From Acholeplasmataceae bacterium (lineage in GTDB: Bacteria > Bacillota > Negativicutes > Acidaminococcales > Acidaminococcaceae), in NCBI GenBank assembly GCA_012744295.1, contig JAAYIB010000006.1, positions 1 through 10,459 of the forward strand: DNA of 10,459 nt. The letters are read 5' to 3'. This document shows, in pieces, positions 1-7,739 of this stretch. Numbering within the stretch: position 1 is the first letter of the stretch; the number at the start of each line of letters is the position of its first letter. Position numbers and translations under genes: made by a program. The notes beneath the pieces were generated by a model. It had not been told where the DNA came from and did no database searches. It saw nothing but the letters and a program-made list of their open reading frames with translations.

Positions 1-406
1 CATGCAGATGCTGGTGGCTGTCGACATGTGTCGGCGCAAGTCCCGCCGCCAGTACCTTTGCAATTTGCGCGCGAAGCTCCGCCCTTACTTCCGCCATCTT
101 AATGCCGCATCCCGCATATCTTCGCACAAAGGCAGGGTAATCAGGCAGAAAAAGTCCCTCTGCGCCGACAAGCGACCGAACGTTTTCAGGCGGGCTCAGC
201 GGCGGCAAGGAGCCCACCAATGTCAGATGGATGCCGATGCCGAGTCCCGGGTTTGCTTTTGCCGCCGTCACGGCATGATTAAATGCGGGCGCCGTGCTCA
301 TCAGCGAGGCGCTTGTAATGAAACCTTCCTGCCAGCCTTTGACAATTCCGTCATTAACCGCAGTATCAAGGCCGAAATCATCAGCGTTAACTATCAAATG
401 TTTCAT
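1..406 (-). CDS. ChbG/HpnK (YdjC) family deacetylase, 5' part only
   Basis: This gene is cut by the left edge: 135 codons are visible with no stop, and the family is usually about 240-290 residues. Metal-dependent members remove an acetyl group from N-acetylated sugars such as chito-oligosaccharides (ChbG), or act in hopanoid lipid synthesis (HpnK). The N-terminus reads MKHLIVNADDFGLDTAVNDG, the family's ADDFG metal-site motif at residues 8-12. An ITSASLM segment follows at about 30-36, a GIHLTLVG segment with His60, and THVDSHQHLH at 126-135 at the edge. These Asp and His positions match the family's metal and catalytic residues. The PPLSPPENVRSLVGAEGLF stretch (68-86) recalls HpnK-type members more than ChbG, but this is only an impression. 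The start has a GGAG ribosome site 7 bases upstream. It lies 70 bases after rnhC and may be read from its own promoter or through from the lar operon. The substrate cannot be told. Confidence 0.88.
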   Translation of the reverse strand, partial: MKHLIVNADDFGLDTAVNDGIVKGWQEGFITSASLMSTAPAFNHAVTAAKANPGLGIGIHLTLVGSLPPLSPPENVRSLVGAEGLFLPDYPAFVRRYAGCGIKMAEVRAELRAQIAKVLAAGLAPTHVDSHQHLH

Positions 407-447
407 GCTTTACTCCGTACAAAGCCCCCAAAAGCTTCTTCTTTGTC

Positions 448-456
448 ATTTTAGCA
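448..456 (-). promoter_or_regulatory. Extended -10 promoter candidate for the ChbG/HpnK family gene
   Basis: On the minus strand the gap after rnhC contains TGCTAAAAT, which fits the extended -10 form TGnTAnAAT with one change from TATAAT. No good -35 hexamer lies 16-18 bases upstream (the 17-base position reads CCACAA), as is usual for extended -10 promoters. The start site would be near 441, giving a leader of about 35 bases. This is a motif match only. Confidence 0.4.
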
Positions 457-476
457 CAAAAAGACGGGGCTTGTGG

Positions 477-1424
477 CTATTTTAGTCTTTTATAATTGGC
501 AAAATGCTTTTTCACAAGCTTGTTCAGCACGTCGTCGCCCTGCTCCGTGAGAATCCTTTGCGCCGTGGCCGTTGCCTCGCTGCCGCCGCCCTTGGGCAGA
601 ATGCAGCCTGCCGCAGCCGAAAGTTCTTCCATGATCTCGAGAAATCTTGCCCGTGCCAGCACCGAAGCTGCCGCGACTGCGGTATCACGTTCGGCTTGCT
701 TTTGCTCCACAACGATAACACTCGGAAATTCCTTTTCCAACGCTTCCCTGATACCGCTTGCCACGGCAAACCGGTCTATCAGCGCATAATTGCAGTCCGG
801 CCTTTTTTGAAGCACGTCCCTTAAGGCAGTGACGTGTCCGTTGGCAAGCAAATGGTTAAGATTTTTATTTTTCTGTTTCAACTGTCCGTATCGTAAATTG
901 TAAAACTCCGGCTTCAAGGCAAGGACCGCATGCAGAGGCGCAAGCTTCCTAATCAGAGGCGCCTGCCGCTTCACTTCTTTGTCCGTCAGGCTCTTGCAGT
1001 CACGCACGCCTTCTTCCTGCAGGGCTTTGGCTGTGTCAAGATCGAGTAAAACCGCGGCAACGACAAGCGGTCCGAAGAAATCACCCTTTCCCGACTCGTC
1101 CGAACCTGCCCATAAACCCTTGAAGCCTGCACAGTCTTCAAGCAGCGTCGGCATAAGCAGCGGCTGCTCCCCCTTTTTTTTGACAGAAACGGCACCGGTC
1201 ACGCCGACCGCTCGCTGCGCTTCGGCAAGCAAGTCGCCGGCCTGTCCGCCCCACACCAGGCTTATGCCCTTTTTGCCGCTGTAGACCGAAAGGGCCGCCT
1301 TGTCCTTGCCACGCGCGAGCTTGAACTGCCTGCCGAACGGCAGCGGCTTTTCCTCAAGACTCGCTTCGGAAAGGCCTTGCAGCGCCACGCGCACTTTTTG
1401 AAGGCAGCTTTCAAACTCATTCAT
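477..1424 (-). CDS. rnhC: Ribonuclease HIII
   Basis: This 315-residue protein cuts the RNA strand of RNA/DNA hybrids in the cytoplasm, helping to clear R-loops and primers. The length is normal for RNase HIII. Residues 1 to about 100 form the N-terminal TBP-like substrate-binding domain that separates HIII from HII. The catalytic domain opens with AGSDESGKGDFFGPLVVAA at 106-124, the family signature, where Asp109 and Glu110 are the first metal ligands. ALIDRFA at 214-220 supplies Asp217. The last acidic residue is probably Glu245 in QAERDTAVAAASVLARAR, matching the DEDE set known for this family. The end carries LPKGGGSEATATAQRIL, also typical. The start codon overlaps the last 8 bases of larC, with only a GGGG stretch about 10 bases upstream as a ribosome site, so translation is probably coupled to larC. 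No functional link to nickel-pincer synthesis is known; it is likely a passenger gene in the operon. Confidence 0.95.
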   Translation of the reverse strand: MNEFESCLQKVRVALQGLSEASLEEKPLPFGRQFKLARGKDKAALSVYSGKKGISLVWGGQAGDLLAEAQRAVGVTGAVSVKKKGEQPLLMPTLLEDCAGFKGLWAGSDESGKGDFFGPLVVAAVLLDLDTAKALQEEGVRDCKSLTDKEVKRQAPLIRKLAPLHAVLALKPEFYNLRYGQLKQKNKNLNHLLANGHVTALRDVLQKRPDCNYALIDRFAVASGIREALEKEFPSVIVVEQKQAERDTAVAAASVLARARFLEIMEELSAAAGCILPKGGGSEATATAQRILTEQGDDVLNKLVKKHFANYKRLK

Positions 1425-2622
1425 CGCAGGTATGCCCCGTTTTTTGGCAGGCAGCGGCCAAAATTTCCTTGAGCGGCCTCCCGGTTTTTTCCGCCAGCTT
1501 CACGCAGTCTTCGTATTCCGCGGCGCAAGTTGTCAACTTGCCTTGATAAGAACCCGTCTTGACAGCAATCTCTTCCTCCCTCAGCCTGACGCTGACGAAG
1601 TGCCTGTCAGCCGTGGTTCTTCGGACTTCGCCGTATCTGACGCCGAGCGAGGTTGTTTCCTTCAAGATTAAGCCGCACAAGGCTTGCAGGTGTTCCCTGT
1701 CTGCAAGTGCGGAGAGCTTATATGCAGGTCTGCCTTTTTTCATGAAGATGGGCGTCAGCCAGACGTCCAGCGCTCCCTGCGCGAAAAGCAGTTTCGTGAC
1801 ATAAGGGTAAATCTCTCCCGACATGTCGTCAATGTTCGTTTCCAGAACCAACAGCGCATCGTCAGCCTGTTTACCGTTTATTTCCCCAAGCTGCACCCTG
1901 ACTGCGTTCGGTATCGGCAAATCCCAGGTGCCGGCGCCGTAGGCGATGGCGCTGCAGGTAAAGCCTTCGGGCACGTCAGGCGACGGAACTGCGAGAGCTG
2001 CCATCAAGGCGGCGCCGGTCGGCGTTACAAGCTCTTTTTTGAGCTCGCCCTGATAATACGTCAGGGTCTTCAGCAATTCAGCCGTTGCCGGAGCCGGAAT
2101 CGGCATCATTCCGTGAGCGCACTTCACAAAGCCCGTTCCGGTCTGCATTTTTGAGATATAGCCGCGCTTCACGCCCAAATATTCCAAAGCAAGCACCGAA
2201 CCGACGATGTCGATAATCGTGTCGACTGCGCCGACCTCATGGAAATGCACCTCCGCAAGTGGCTTGCCGTGCACCTTTGCCTCTGCCTGCGCCAAGAGCT
2301 CGAAAACCTTGGCGCAGCTGCTTTTGACTTCCCTGCTGAGTCCCGAAGCATTGATTATCTGCAAAATGTCCTCAAGATTGCGGTGTTCGTGCGTATGTCC
2401 GTGTTCATGCTCGTGTCCGTGCTCGTGCGGCAGCCTGACGTTGAAATACGTCGCCTGAATGCCGCACTTGTTTACCGATTCATGAATTATTTCGTAAGAA
2501 CCGAGCTGCATCTTTGCCAGCTCTTCCTTTATCTTGTCAAGCGGTGCGCCCAGGCCGAGCAAGGCTCCCAAAAACATGTTGCCGCTGATTCCGCTGAAAG
2601 CTTCCACGTAAATTGTCTTCAT
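1417..2622 (-). CDS. larC: LarC, nickel-pincer cofactor nickel insertase
   Basis: LarC uses CTP to insert nickel into the pyridinium-3,5-bisthiocarboxylic acid mononucleotide, the last step in making the nickel-pincer nucleotide used by lactate racemase LarA and its relatives. The 401-residue protein has the family landmarks in order: N-terminal YVEAFSGISGNMFLGALL (5-22); a His-rich stretch at 66-80 with eight His alternating with Glu, Gly or Thr; VHFHEVGAVDTIIDIVG; HGMMPIPAPATAELL; ELVTPTGAALMAAL; and a C-terminal NIDDMSGEIY followed by LDVWLTPIFMKKGRPAYKL. Both halves lie in one reading frame. In Lactobacillus plantarum the protein is split as larC1/larC2 and joined by frameshifting, which is not needed here. 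The ribosome site GAGGTGA spans the larB stop codon, 4 bases from larB's end, so the two genes are tightly coupled. LarE is not in the window. Confidence 0.95.
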   Translation of the reverse strand: MKTIYVEAFSGISGNMFLGALLGLGAPLDKIKEELAKMQLGSYEIIHESVNKCGIQATYFNVRLPHEHGHEHEHGHTHEHRNLEDILQIINASGLSREVKSSCAKVFELLAQAEAKVHGKPLAEVHFHEVGAVDTIIDIVGSVLALEYLGVKRGYISKMQTGTGFVKCAHGMMPIPAPATAELLKTLTYYQGELKKELVTPTGAALMAALAVPSPDVPEGFTCSAIAYGAGTWDLPIPNAVRVQLGEINGKQADDALLVLETNIDDMSGEIYPYVTKLLFAQGALDVWLTPIFMKKGRPAYKLSALADREHLQALCGLILKETTSLGVRYGEVRRTTADRHFVSVRLREEEIAVKTGSYQGKLTTCAAEYEDCVKLAEKTGRPLKEILAAACQKTGHTCDE

Positions 2623-2626
2623 GCTG

Positions 2627-3382
2627 TCACCTCATATGATTGATTATGCTGGCCATGCGCCCCGCGCCGAAGCCGTTGTTGATGTTTACTACCGCCACAC
2701 CCGCCGCGCAGCTGTTCAGCATGCCAAGGAGGGCCGAAAGGCCTTCGAAATTGGCACCGTAGCCGGCACTGGTCGGAACCGCAATCACGGGTTTTGCCAC
2801 AAGACCGCCGACAACGCTGGCCAGGGCCCCTTCCATTCCAGCAATCACAATCAGCGCGTTGGCCTCCCTGATGGTTTCCAGGCGTCCAAACAAGCGATGG
2901 ATGCCGGCGACGCCGATATCGTAGATGCGTTCAACCTTGTTACCCATGACTTCGGCCGTAATTGCGGCCTCCTCGGCGACGGGCATATCGCTTGTACCTG
3001 CCGTAATGACCGCGATTTTTCTCGCGCCGTCCTTTGGCAGCGGTTTCCTCTCCACGGTTATCAGCCTTGCCATTTCGTGGTAGACGGCGTCCCGCACCTG
3101 TTCCTTGACTGCCTGGTATATTTGCATGTCCGCCCTTGTTCCAAGAAGGTTGTCGTGGTTTCGTGCCAGGCTCGCCATGATGGCAGCGTTTTGCTCCGGC
3201 GTCTTTCCTTCGCAGTATACTACTTCGGGAAAGCCTTGCCTGAAAGACCGTGCGTGGTCAATGTTGGCAAAGCCCATATCTTCGCAGCCTGCGTTTTGAA
3301 TTTTTTCCAAAACCGCTGCTGCGTCAATTTCCCCGTTTTTATAGGCTTCAAGAATCATCTTCATTCTTTCTTCGTAAGTCAT
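2627..3382 (-). CDS. larB: LarB, pyridinium-3,5-biscarboxylic acid mononucleotide synthase
   Basis: LarB carries out the first step of nickel-pincer nucleotide synthesis: it carboxylates the pyridinium ring of nicotinic acid adenine dinucleotide at C5 and releases AMP. The 251-residue protein has an N-terminal helical part (1 to about 115) containing FANIDHARSFRQGFPEVVYCEGKT. A PurE-like carboxylase domain follows, with KIAVITAGTSDMPVAEEA at 122-138, VIAGMEGALASVVGG at 179-193 and VPTSAGYGANFEGLSALLGM at 202-221. Cys225 in MLNSCAAGVAVVNINNG fits the Cys that binds substrate covalently in the L. plantarum enzyme (Cys221). I chose the ATG at 3382, not the in-frame ATG at 3460. An AGGTGGAG ribosome site precedes it, the 251-residue length suits the family, and the 26 upstream codons run across a promoter element and into the previous operon's terminator. 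It is followed by larC after 4 bases. Confidence 0.95.
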   Translation of the reverse strand: MTYEERMKMILEAYKNGEIDAAAVLEKIQNAGCEDMGFANIDHARSFRQGFPEVVYCEGKTPEQNAAIMASLARNHDNLLGTRADMQIYQAVKEQVRDAVYHEMARLITVERKPLPKDGARKIAVITAGTSDMPVAEEAAITAEVMGNKVERIYDIGVAGIHRLFGRLETIREANALIVIAGMEGALASVVGGLVAKPVIAVPTSAGYGANFEGLSALLGMLNSCAAGVAVVNINNGFGAGRMASIINHMR

Positions 3383-3385
3383 AGG

Positions 3386-3393
3386 CTCCACCT
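3386..3393 (-). promoter_or_regulatory. Ribosome binding site fixing the larB start
   Basis: AGGTGGAG stands just before the ATG at 3382 (AGG to ATG is 8 bases). The alternative in-frame start at 3460 lies inside the upstream terminator hairpin and has no comparable site. Confidence 0.8.
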
Positions 3394-3416
3394 TTTCTAA
3401 AGATATAGACATTTTT

Positions 3417-3425
3417 AGTATAGCA
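3417..3425 (-). promoter_or_regulatory. Extended -10 promoter candidate for larB-larC-rnhC
   Basis: The minus strand reads TGCTATACT, a close match to the extended -10 consensus TGnTATAAT. The position 17 bases further upstream reads AGGCAG, so there is no real -35 box. Transcription would start near 3410, giving a leader of about 28 bases to the larB ATG at 3382. It lies 22 bases after the T-tract of the preceding terminator, as expected for a new transcription unit. Confidence 0.55.
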
Positions 3426-3446
3426 CAGTTGACTCCTCCCTGCCTG

Positions 3447-3478
3447 AAAAAATAGGGCACCCTCTTGTGAGGATGCCC
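3447..3478 (-). terminator. Rho-independent terminator of the RND efflux operon
   Basis: On the minus strand GGGCATCCTC and GAGGGTGCCC form a 10-base-pair stem (one G-U pair) closed by the four-base loop ACAA. TATTTTTT follows directly. The hairpin begins 7 bases beyond the stop codon of the RND transporter gene. It separates the efflux operon from the lar operon. Confidence 0.93.
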
Positions 3479-3484
3479 CGCATT

Positions 3485-6400
3485 TCAGTCTTCCGCAGGC
3501 TTGTGTCTTTCCTTCCATTCCTCTACCAACAGGTAAACGAGAGGAACGACTACAAGCGTCAAAATTGTCGAAGTAAACAGTCCGCCGACCAGCACCACGC
3601 CCATAGACTGACGCAGTTCCGCGCCCGCGCCGATGCCGAGCGCAATCGGCAGCATGCCGAGCACGGTAGATAGCGACGTCATCAGAATCGGCCGCAGCCT
3701 GAGCGAACAGGCCTCAAGAATGGCGTCCCGCACATTCTTCCCTGCCGCTCTTGCCTGGTTGGCATAGTCGACAAGAAGAATCGACGTTTTGGTAACGAGG
3801 CCCAGCAGCATCGTCAGGCCGATAAGCGACATCATGTTGACGGTCTGGCCCGAAATCAAAAGACCGACAATCGCGCCGATAATGGCAAACGGCAGGGCAA
3901 CCATGATAATCAGCGGCTGGGCGAAGCTCTCGAACTCCGCCGCAAGCACCATATAAATCATAATAACTGCAATCAGAAGCGCCTTGGCAATCTCGGCAAA
4001 ACTCTTGCTCATCATGTCCGCCTGACCAATCATCTTGTGGCGATAACCGAGTTCCATATTAAGCTGCGGAATCAAATCCCGTTCGATTTTTTGAATCAGC
4101 TCGCCGGAAGAAATGCCGACGGTGTTCGCATAAACAACCAGCTGCCGCTGCCTGTCCTCCCTGTCCATACGCGTCGGTCCCGAATCAAGTCTGACGTCCG
4201 CGATGTCGCCAAGACGCACAAACGAGCCCTGCGGCGTCGACACCAGAAGGTTTTTGACATCGTCCATATTCCTGCGATTGACGTCCCTCAGCTTGACGCG
4301 CACATTGTAATCGTTGTCGCCGACCGTGAAGCTGTTGGCCGTCGAGCGTCCCTGGAAAGCCATCTTGACAACGTCGCCGACACTTGAGGCGTTAAGGCCG
4401 AGAGCGCTCGCACGCAGCGAATCGACCCTGACGATTACTTCAGGTTCCGCTTCAGCCGTGGAAATGTCTATATCTGTAGCGCCCGGCTGCTGCCGAAGCA
4501 ATTCAGCAAGGCTTTGGGCGTAGCCTTCCAGGATATCCATATCGGAACCCCTGAGGCCGACCTGGATTGGGCGTCTGTCGCCCCTGCCCCCGCCCTGCCC
4601 CGTTACAACGGAAATACTGAGGTCGGGCACGTTGCGCAGCTTCATTCTGAGCTCGTCCATGATAACCGTCATTGAGCGCGAACGCTCCGAACTGTCAACA
4701 AGCTTGACGTCGAGGTTGCCCTGGCTGACCGGCGTCCTTGTGCCGCCGATGCGCATGGCCACGGTTTTTACTTCCTTGATGGCGCTTATTTCATCTTCTA
4801 TGGGTTTGACAAGCTCCTTCATCTTATCTATGCTTGTGCCCGCAGGCGCCTTGTAGGTGAGGCTGAACTCCCCCGAATCATAGGTCGGTTGAAACTCGAC
4901 GCCCAAAAAGGGCATCAGCGCGAAATTGAAAAGCAGACTGACGACCGCGGCGGCAATCACCTTTTTCGGGTGCAGAACCGCTGCGTCCATTCCTTCCTTG
5001 TAAAACTTCCTGGTGCTCTGGAAGCCTGCCTCGAACTTGTCCAGTACCTTTTGCAGGTATTTGTTGCGGGCGTTTTTGCCGCTCGTCGCTTCCTTCGGCT
5101 TCTTCAGCCAGTAAGCTGAAAGCATCGGCGTCAGCGAGTAGGCCGAAATCGTAGAAAAGGCTACCGCGAAAGCAACCGTAAGGCCGAACTGGGCAAAAAA
5201 CTGGCCGACAACCTCGCCCATGCTGCCAATCGGCACGAACACCGCTACCAGGGAAAGCGAGGTCGCAAGAATCGCCAGCGCGAGCTCCTCCGTCGCTTCC
5301 TGCGCCGCCTGCATGGGCGGCTTGCCCATTTCCATATGGCGGAAGATATTCTCGATCAGTACGATGGCGTCGTCTATCAGCATGCCGACAGCCAGACTGA
5401 TGCCCATCAGCGACATGTTGTTCAGCGTAAAGTTCATCTGCTGCATCAGGACAAAGGTCGCAATGACCGAGGTTGGTATCGCAAGGCCGCCGATAATGGT
5501 GGCGCGGAAATTCTGCAAAAAGAGATAGGTAATCAGGAGTGCGAGAAAGCCGCCGAACAAAATCGCCGACCAGACGTCCGCCACGTTCTCCCTTATATAC
5601 TTCGACTGGTCCCTGATAACGTCGACCTTGACGTCGTTGGGCAGGTCGCTGCGCTGCAGCCTTTCCATTACCTCCATGACGCCGTCGGTTACCTCTACGG
5701 TATTGGTGCGCGACTGCTTTTGCACGGCAACCATAACGCTCGGCACGTTGTTGGACCGCGCGTAGGAGACTTCCTCCTCCCAGTCGTCGATAACGTCCGC
5801 TACATCGCTTACCTTCACGATGCTGCCGTTTTTATTGCTGATGACGACGTTTTTAATATCGTCGATACTCTTGTATTTGCCGAGAGTCCTGACTACGAGC
5901 TCAAGTCCCTCTTCCTTGACGGAGCCTCCCGGAGTGTTCATGTTCTCGCTGTTGATGACGCCGTAAACTTCCTGGAAGGTCGTGCCGAAAGCCTCAAGCT
6001 TCTGCGAATCTACGAGAATACGGAACTCCCTTTTGCCTGCCCCGTAGACATTGACCTCGGAAACGCCCTCTACCCTCAAAAGCTCGTCATTGACGACGTC
6101 CTCGACAAGCTTGCGGATCTCCCCGCGGCTGCGGGAATCCGAGTACAGGACATAGACGACGATCGACTGTGCGGAAAGGTCCACGCGCTGGACGATTGGC
6201 TCGTCAATATCGTCCGGCAGCCTGCCTCGTACGGAGGCAACCTTCTCCCTTACCTCGCTTGCTTTTTCCTTCGGGTCTACTCCGAGCTCGAACTCCAGGA
6301 CTGTCTGGGAAAAACCTTCCCTGACAGTCGAGGAAAGCGTCTTGATGCCCGAAACCTGACTTACCCTGTTTTCTATCGGTTTCGTGACGAGTGTTTCCAT

Positions 6401-6568
6401 TTCTTCAGGGGCCGCGCCCTCATAGGATACGCTGACGCTGACGAGGGGAAGGTCCACCTCCGGGTAAAGATCGACTCCGAGGTCAGGATAAGCCTTGATG
6501 CCGAAAACCACCAGCACCAGGATGAACATCATCGTAAAAACAGGCCTGTGGATAAAAGTCCTGATCAT
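3485..6568 (-). CDS. RND multidrug efflux transporter, HAE-1 (AcrB-like) family
   Basis: This 1027-residue inner-membrane pump would use the proton gradient to export hydrophobic compounds or drugs through a three-part complex. It has the usual RND plan. The first membrane helix is at about 10-28. A first periplasmic porter/docking region spans about 40-330. A cluster of helices from about 335 includes GISLAVGMLIDDAIVLIENI, where Asp399-Asp400 match the proton-relay pair Asp407/Asp408 of AcrB. Another helix and a second periplasmic loop follow, then the C-terminal helices. Lys927 in GLVTKTSILLVDYANQA matches AcrB Lys940. The length and intact relay residues indicate a functional gene and fit HAE-1 pumps better than metal exporters, but substrates cannot be predicted. 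Its ATG overlaps the stop codon of the membrane-fusion gene in ATGA, so translation is coupled. No TolC-type channel gene follows; a terminator does. Confidence 0.95.
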   Translation of the reverse strand: MIRTFIHRPVFTMMFILVLVVFGIKAYPDLGVDLYPEVDLPLVSVSVSYEGAAPEEMETLVTKPIENRVSQVSGIKTLSSTVREGFSQTVLEFELGVDPKEKASEVREKVASVRGRLPDDIDEPIVQRVDLSAQSIVVYVLYSDSRSRGEIRKLVEDVVNDELLRVEGVSEVNVYGAGKREFRILVDSQKLEAFGTTFQEVYGVINSENMNTPGGSVKEEGLELVVRTLGKYKSIDDIKNVVISNKNGSIVKVSDVADVIDDWEEEVSYARSNNVPSVMVAVQKQSRTNTVEVTDGVMEVMERLQRSDLPNDVKVDVIRDQSKYIRENVADVWSAILFGGFLALLITYLFLQNFRATIIGGLAIPTSVIATFVLMQQMNFTLNNMSLMGISLAVGMLIDDAIVLIENIFRHMEMGKPPMQAAQEATEELALAILATSLSLVAVFVPIGSMGEVVGQFFAQFGLTVAFAVAFSTISAYSLTPMLSAYWLKKPKEATSGKNARNKYLQKVLDKFEAGFQSTRKFYKEGMDAAVLHPKKVIAAAVVSLLFNFALMPFLGVEFQPTYDSGEFSLTYKAPAGTSIDKMKELVKPIEDEISAIKEVKTVAMRIGGTRTPVSQGNLDVKLVDSSERSRSMTVIMDELRMKLRNVPDLSISVVTGQGGGRGDRRPIQVGLRGSDMDILEGYAQSLAELLRQQPGATDIDISTAEAEPEVIVRVDSLRASALGLNASSVGDVVKMAFQGRSTANSFTVGDNDYNVRVKLRDVNRRNMDDVKNLLVSTPQGSFVRLGDIADVRLDSGPTRMDREDRQRQLVVYANTVGISSGELIQKIERDLIPQLNMELGYRHKMIGQADMMSKSFAEIAKALLIAVIMIYMVLAAEFESFAQPLIIMVALPFAIIGAIVGLLISGQTVNMMSLIGLTMLLGLVTKTSILLVDYANQARAAGKNVRDAILEACSLRLRPILMTSLSTVLGMLPIALGIGAGAELRQSMGVVLVGGLFTSTILTLVVVPLVYLLVEEWKERHKPAED

Positions 6569-7692
6569 TTTCCGCTACCTGCCTCTTCGATTATGACCTT
6601 GCTGCCTTCGCGTATCTTGTTCTGTCCGCCGACAACGATGCGCTCAGTTTCTTCAAGGCCGCTCAATACTTCGACCAAGCCTTCGCCGATGTAGCCCGTG
6701 ACAAGCACCTTGCGCTTGACGAAATTGTCCTTGTCAACGACGAAAACCGTACGCTGGTCTTCGCGCATGATGATGGCGCCCTGCGGAATCACGACGGCGT
6801 CCGGCTTTGCCTCGCCCGCAATGCTGACATTGGCATAAACTCCGCCGCGCAATTTTCCGTCAGCATTGGGTACGGAGATTTCCGCGGCAAAGGTTCTGCC
6901 CGGGGAATCGGCGACAGCGGCGAGCTTGGTCAGCGTCCCCTGAATTTTGCCGCCGGCAAAAGACGGAACTTCGATGGAGGCCTTGTTGCCAACCCTGACG
7001 GAACTCAGCTGTCCCTCGGGAATGCTGATTTTTACAAGCAGCGCGCTGATATCCGCGACATGAAAGAGAGCATCCGAATCCTTGGCGTAATAGCCTTCCT
7101 GATAATAACGCCTCACGACGTAGCCTGCCTGCGGCGTAATGACCTGCGTGCCCTCCAGCTTGGAATAGGTGCTGCCGTAGGTGCCTTCGGCGCTTTTCAG
7201 CTTGCCCATCGCCATGTCGCGCGCAAATCTCGCATTGTCAACCTCCTGCTGCGATACGGCGCCTTTTTCAAGCAGCTTTTCCAGCCTGCCGAGTGCGGTT
7301 TCCGCCTTGTCCAGATTTGCCCTGGCGTCATAAACTCCGCCCATGGCGGCACTGACCGCAGCGTCCAGCTCGCTCGCGTCAAGCTCGGCAAGCACTGTTC
7401 CCGCTTCGACGTAGTCCCCCTCTTTTACAAGAATGCTCTTGATTCTGCCCGCCGTCTTGGGCGCAAGCTTAGCCTGCCAGACAGGGTCAAGATTGCCGGC
7501 AAAGGTTAAAACGGGGTTTATCGTCTGCCTTGCGGCAAAGCCAGTAGGAACAGCGATGGCCCTTCCCTCCGTTGCTTTTTTGGCGCGCTCGCGCGAAGAA
7601 GTAACGTTCATAAAAATCCGTGCCCCTATGGCCACAAGCAGTACCGCCAAAGCAAGCGCAACAAACTTAACCCTTTTATCCTGCCAATTCAT
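6565..7692 (-). CDS. RND efflux periplasmic adaptor (membrane-fusion protein)
   Basis: This 375-residue adaptor links the RND pump to an outer-membrane channel. One N-terminal membrane helix (about 9-26) anchors it; there is no lipobox Cys, unlike AcrA. The first half of a lipoyl-like domain is GRIKSILVKEGDYVEAGTVLAELD at about 82-105. A short helical hairpin follows (about 110-170), then the second lipoyl half with ITPQAGYVVRRYYQEG, a beta-barrel region with VRVGNKASIEVPSF, and a membrane-proximal end with VVIPQGAIIMREDQRTVFVV and GLEETERIVVGGQNKIREGSKV. The ATG at 7692 is preferred over the in-frame ATG at 7731. It has a GGGGG ribosome site, its first residues lead straight into the anchor helix, and the likely transcription start near 7733 would leave the upstream ATG only two bases of leader. 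It shares ATGA with the transporter gene downstream. Confidence 0.94.
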   Translation of the reverse strand: MNWQDKRVKFVALALAVLLVAIGARIFMNVTSSRERAKKATEGRAIAVPTGFAARQTINPVLTFAGNLDPVWQAKLAPKTAGRIKSILVKEGDYVEAGTVLAELDASELDAAVSAAMGGVYDARANLDKAETALGRLEKLLEKGAVSQQEVDNARFARDMAMGKLKSAEGTYGSTYSKLEGTQVITPQAGYVVRRYYQEGYYAKDSDALFHVADISALLVKISIPEGQLSSVRVGNKASIEVPSFAGGKIQGTLTKLAAVADSPGRTFAAEISVPNADGKLRGGVYANVSIAGEAKPDAVVIPQGAIIMREDQRTVFVVDKDNFVKRKVLVTGYIGEGLVEVLSGLEETERIVVGGQNKIREGSKVIIEEAGSGK

Positions 7693-7698
7693 AGTCGG

Positions 7699-7705
7699 TT
7701 CCCCC
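7699..7705 (-). promoter_or_regulatory. Ribosome binding site fixing the adaptor start
   Basis: GGGGGAA lies 6 bases before the ATG at 7692. It supports that start over the in-frame ATG at 7731, which has no such site. Confidence 0.65.
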
Positions 7706-7739
7706 AGACTTTTTTGAATTAAAAAATACATACACGGAA

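Noticed and set aside
2..454. A 150-codon open frame on the plus strand at the left edge.
   Set aside because: The minus strand of the same stretch encodes a recognisable ChbG/HpnK family protein, with ADDFG and DSHQHLH motifs, which explains the region.
422..472. Inverted repeat AAGCCCC / GGGGCTT in the gap after rnhC, considered as a terminator.
   Set aside because: The arms are 37 bases apart, there is no T-run directly after the hairpin, and the loop contains the promoter candidate for the next gene.
1417..2622. A possible frameshift in larC, as in L. plantarum larC1/larC2.
   Set aside because: N-terminal and C-terminal family motifs are all found in one uninterrupted reading frame.
2621..3400. 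A 259-codon open frame on the plus strand opposite larB.
   Set aside because: It mirrors larB almost exactly and shows no recognisable domain, so it is a frame shadow.
5336..6694. A 452-codon open frame on the plus strand opposite the RND transporter gene.
   Set aside because: It lies fully antisense to a clearly conserved gene and runs into the adaptor gene. Its composition resembles no known family, and it has no promoter or ribosome site that I can support. Long antisense frames are common opposite genes with this codon use.
7710..7726. T6-GAATT-A6 inverted repeat in the leader of the adaptor gene, considered as a regulatory hairpin.
   Set aside because: It contains only A-T pairs, would be very unstable as RNA, and such A/T runs are frequent in promoter regions.
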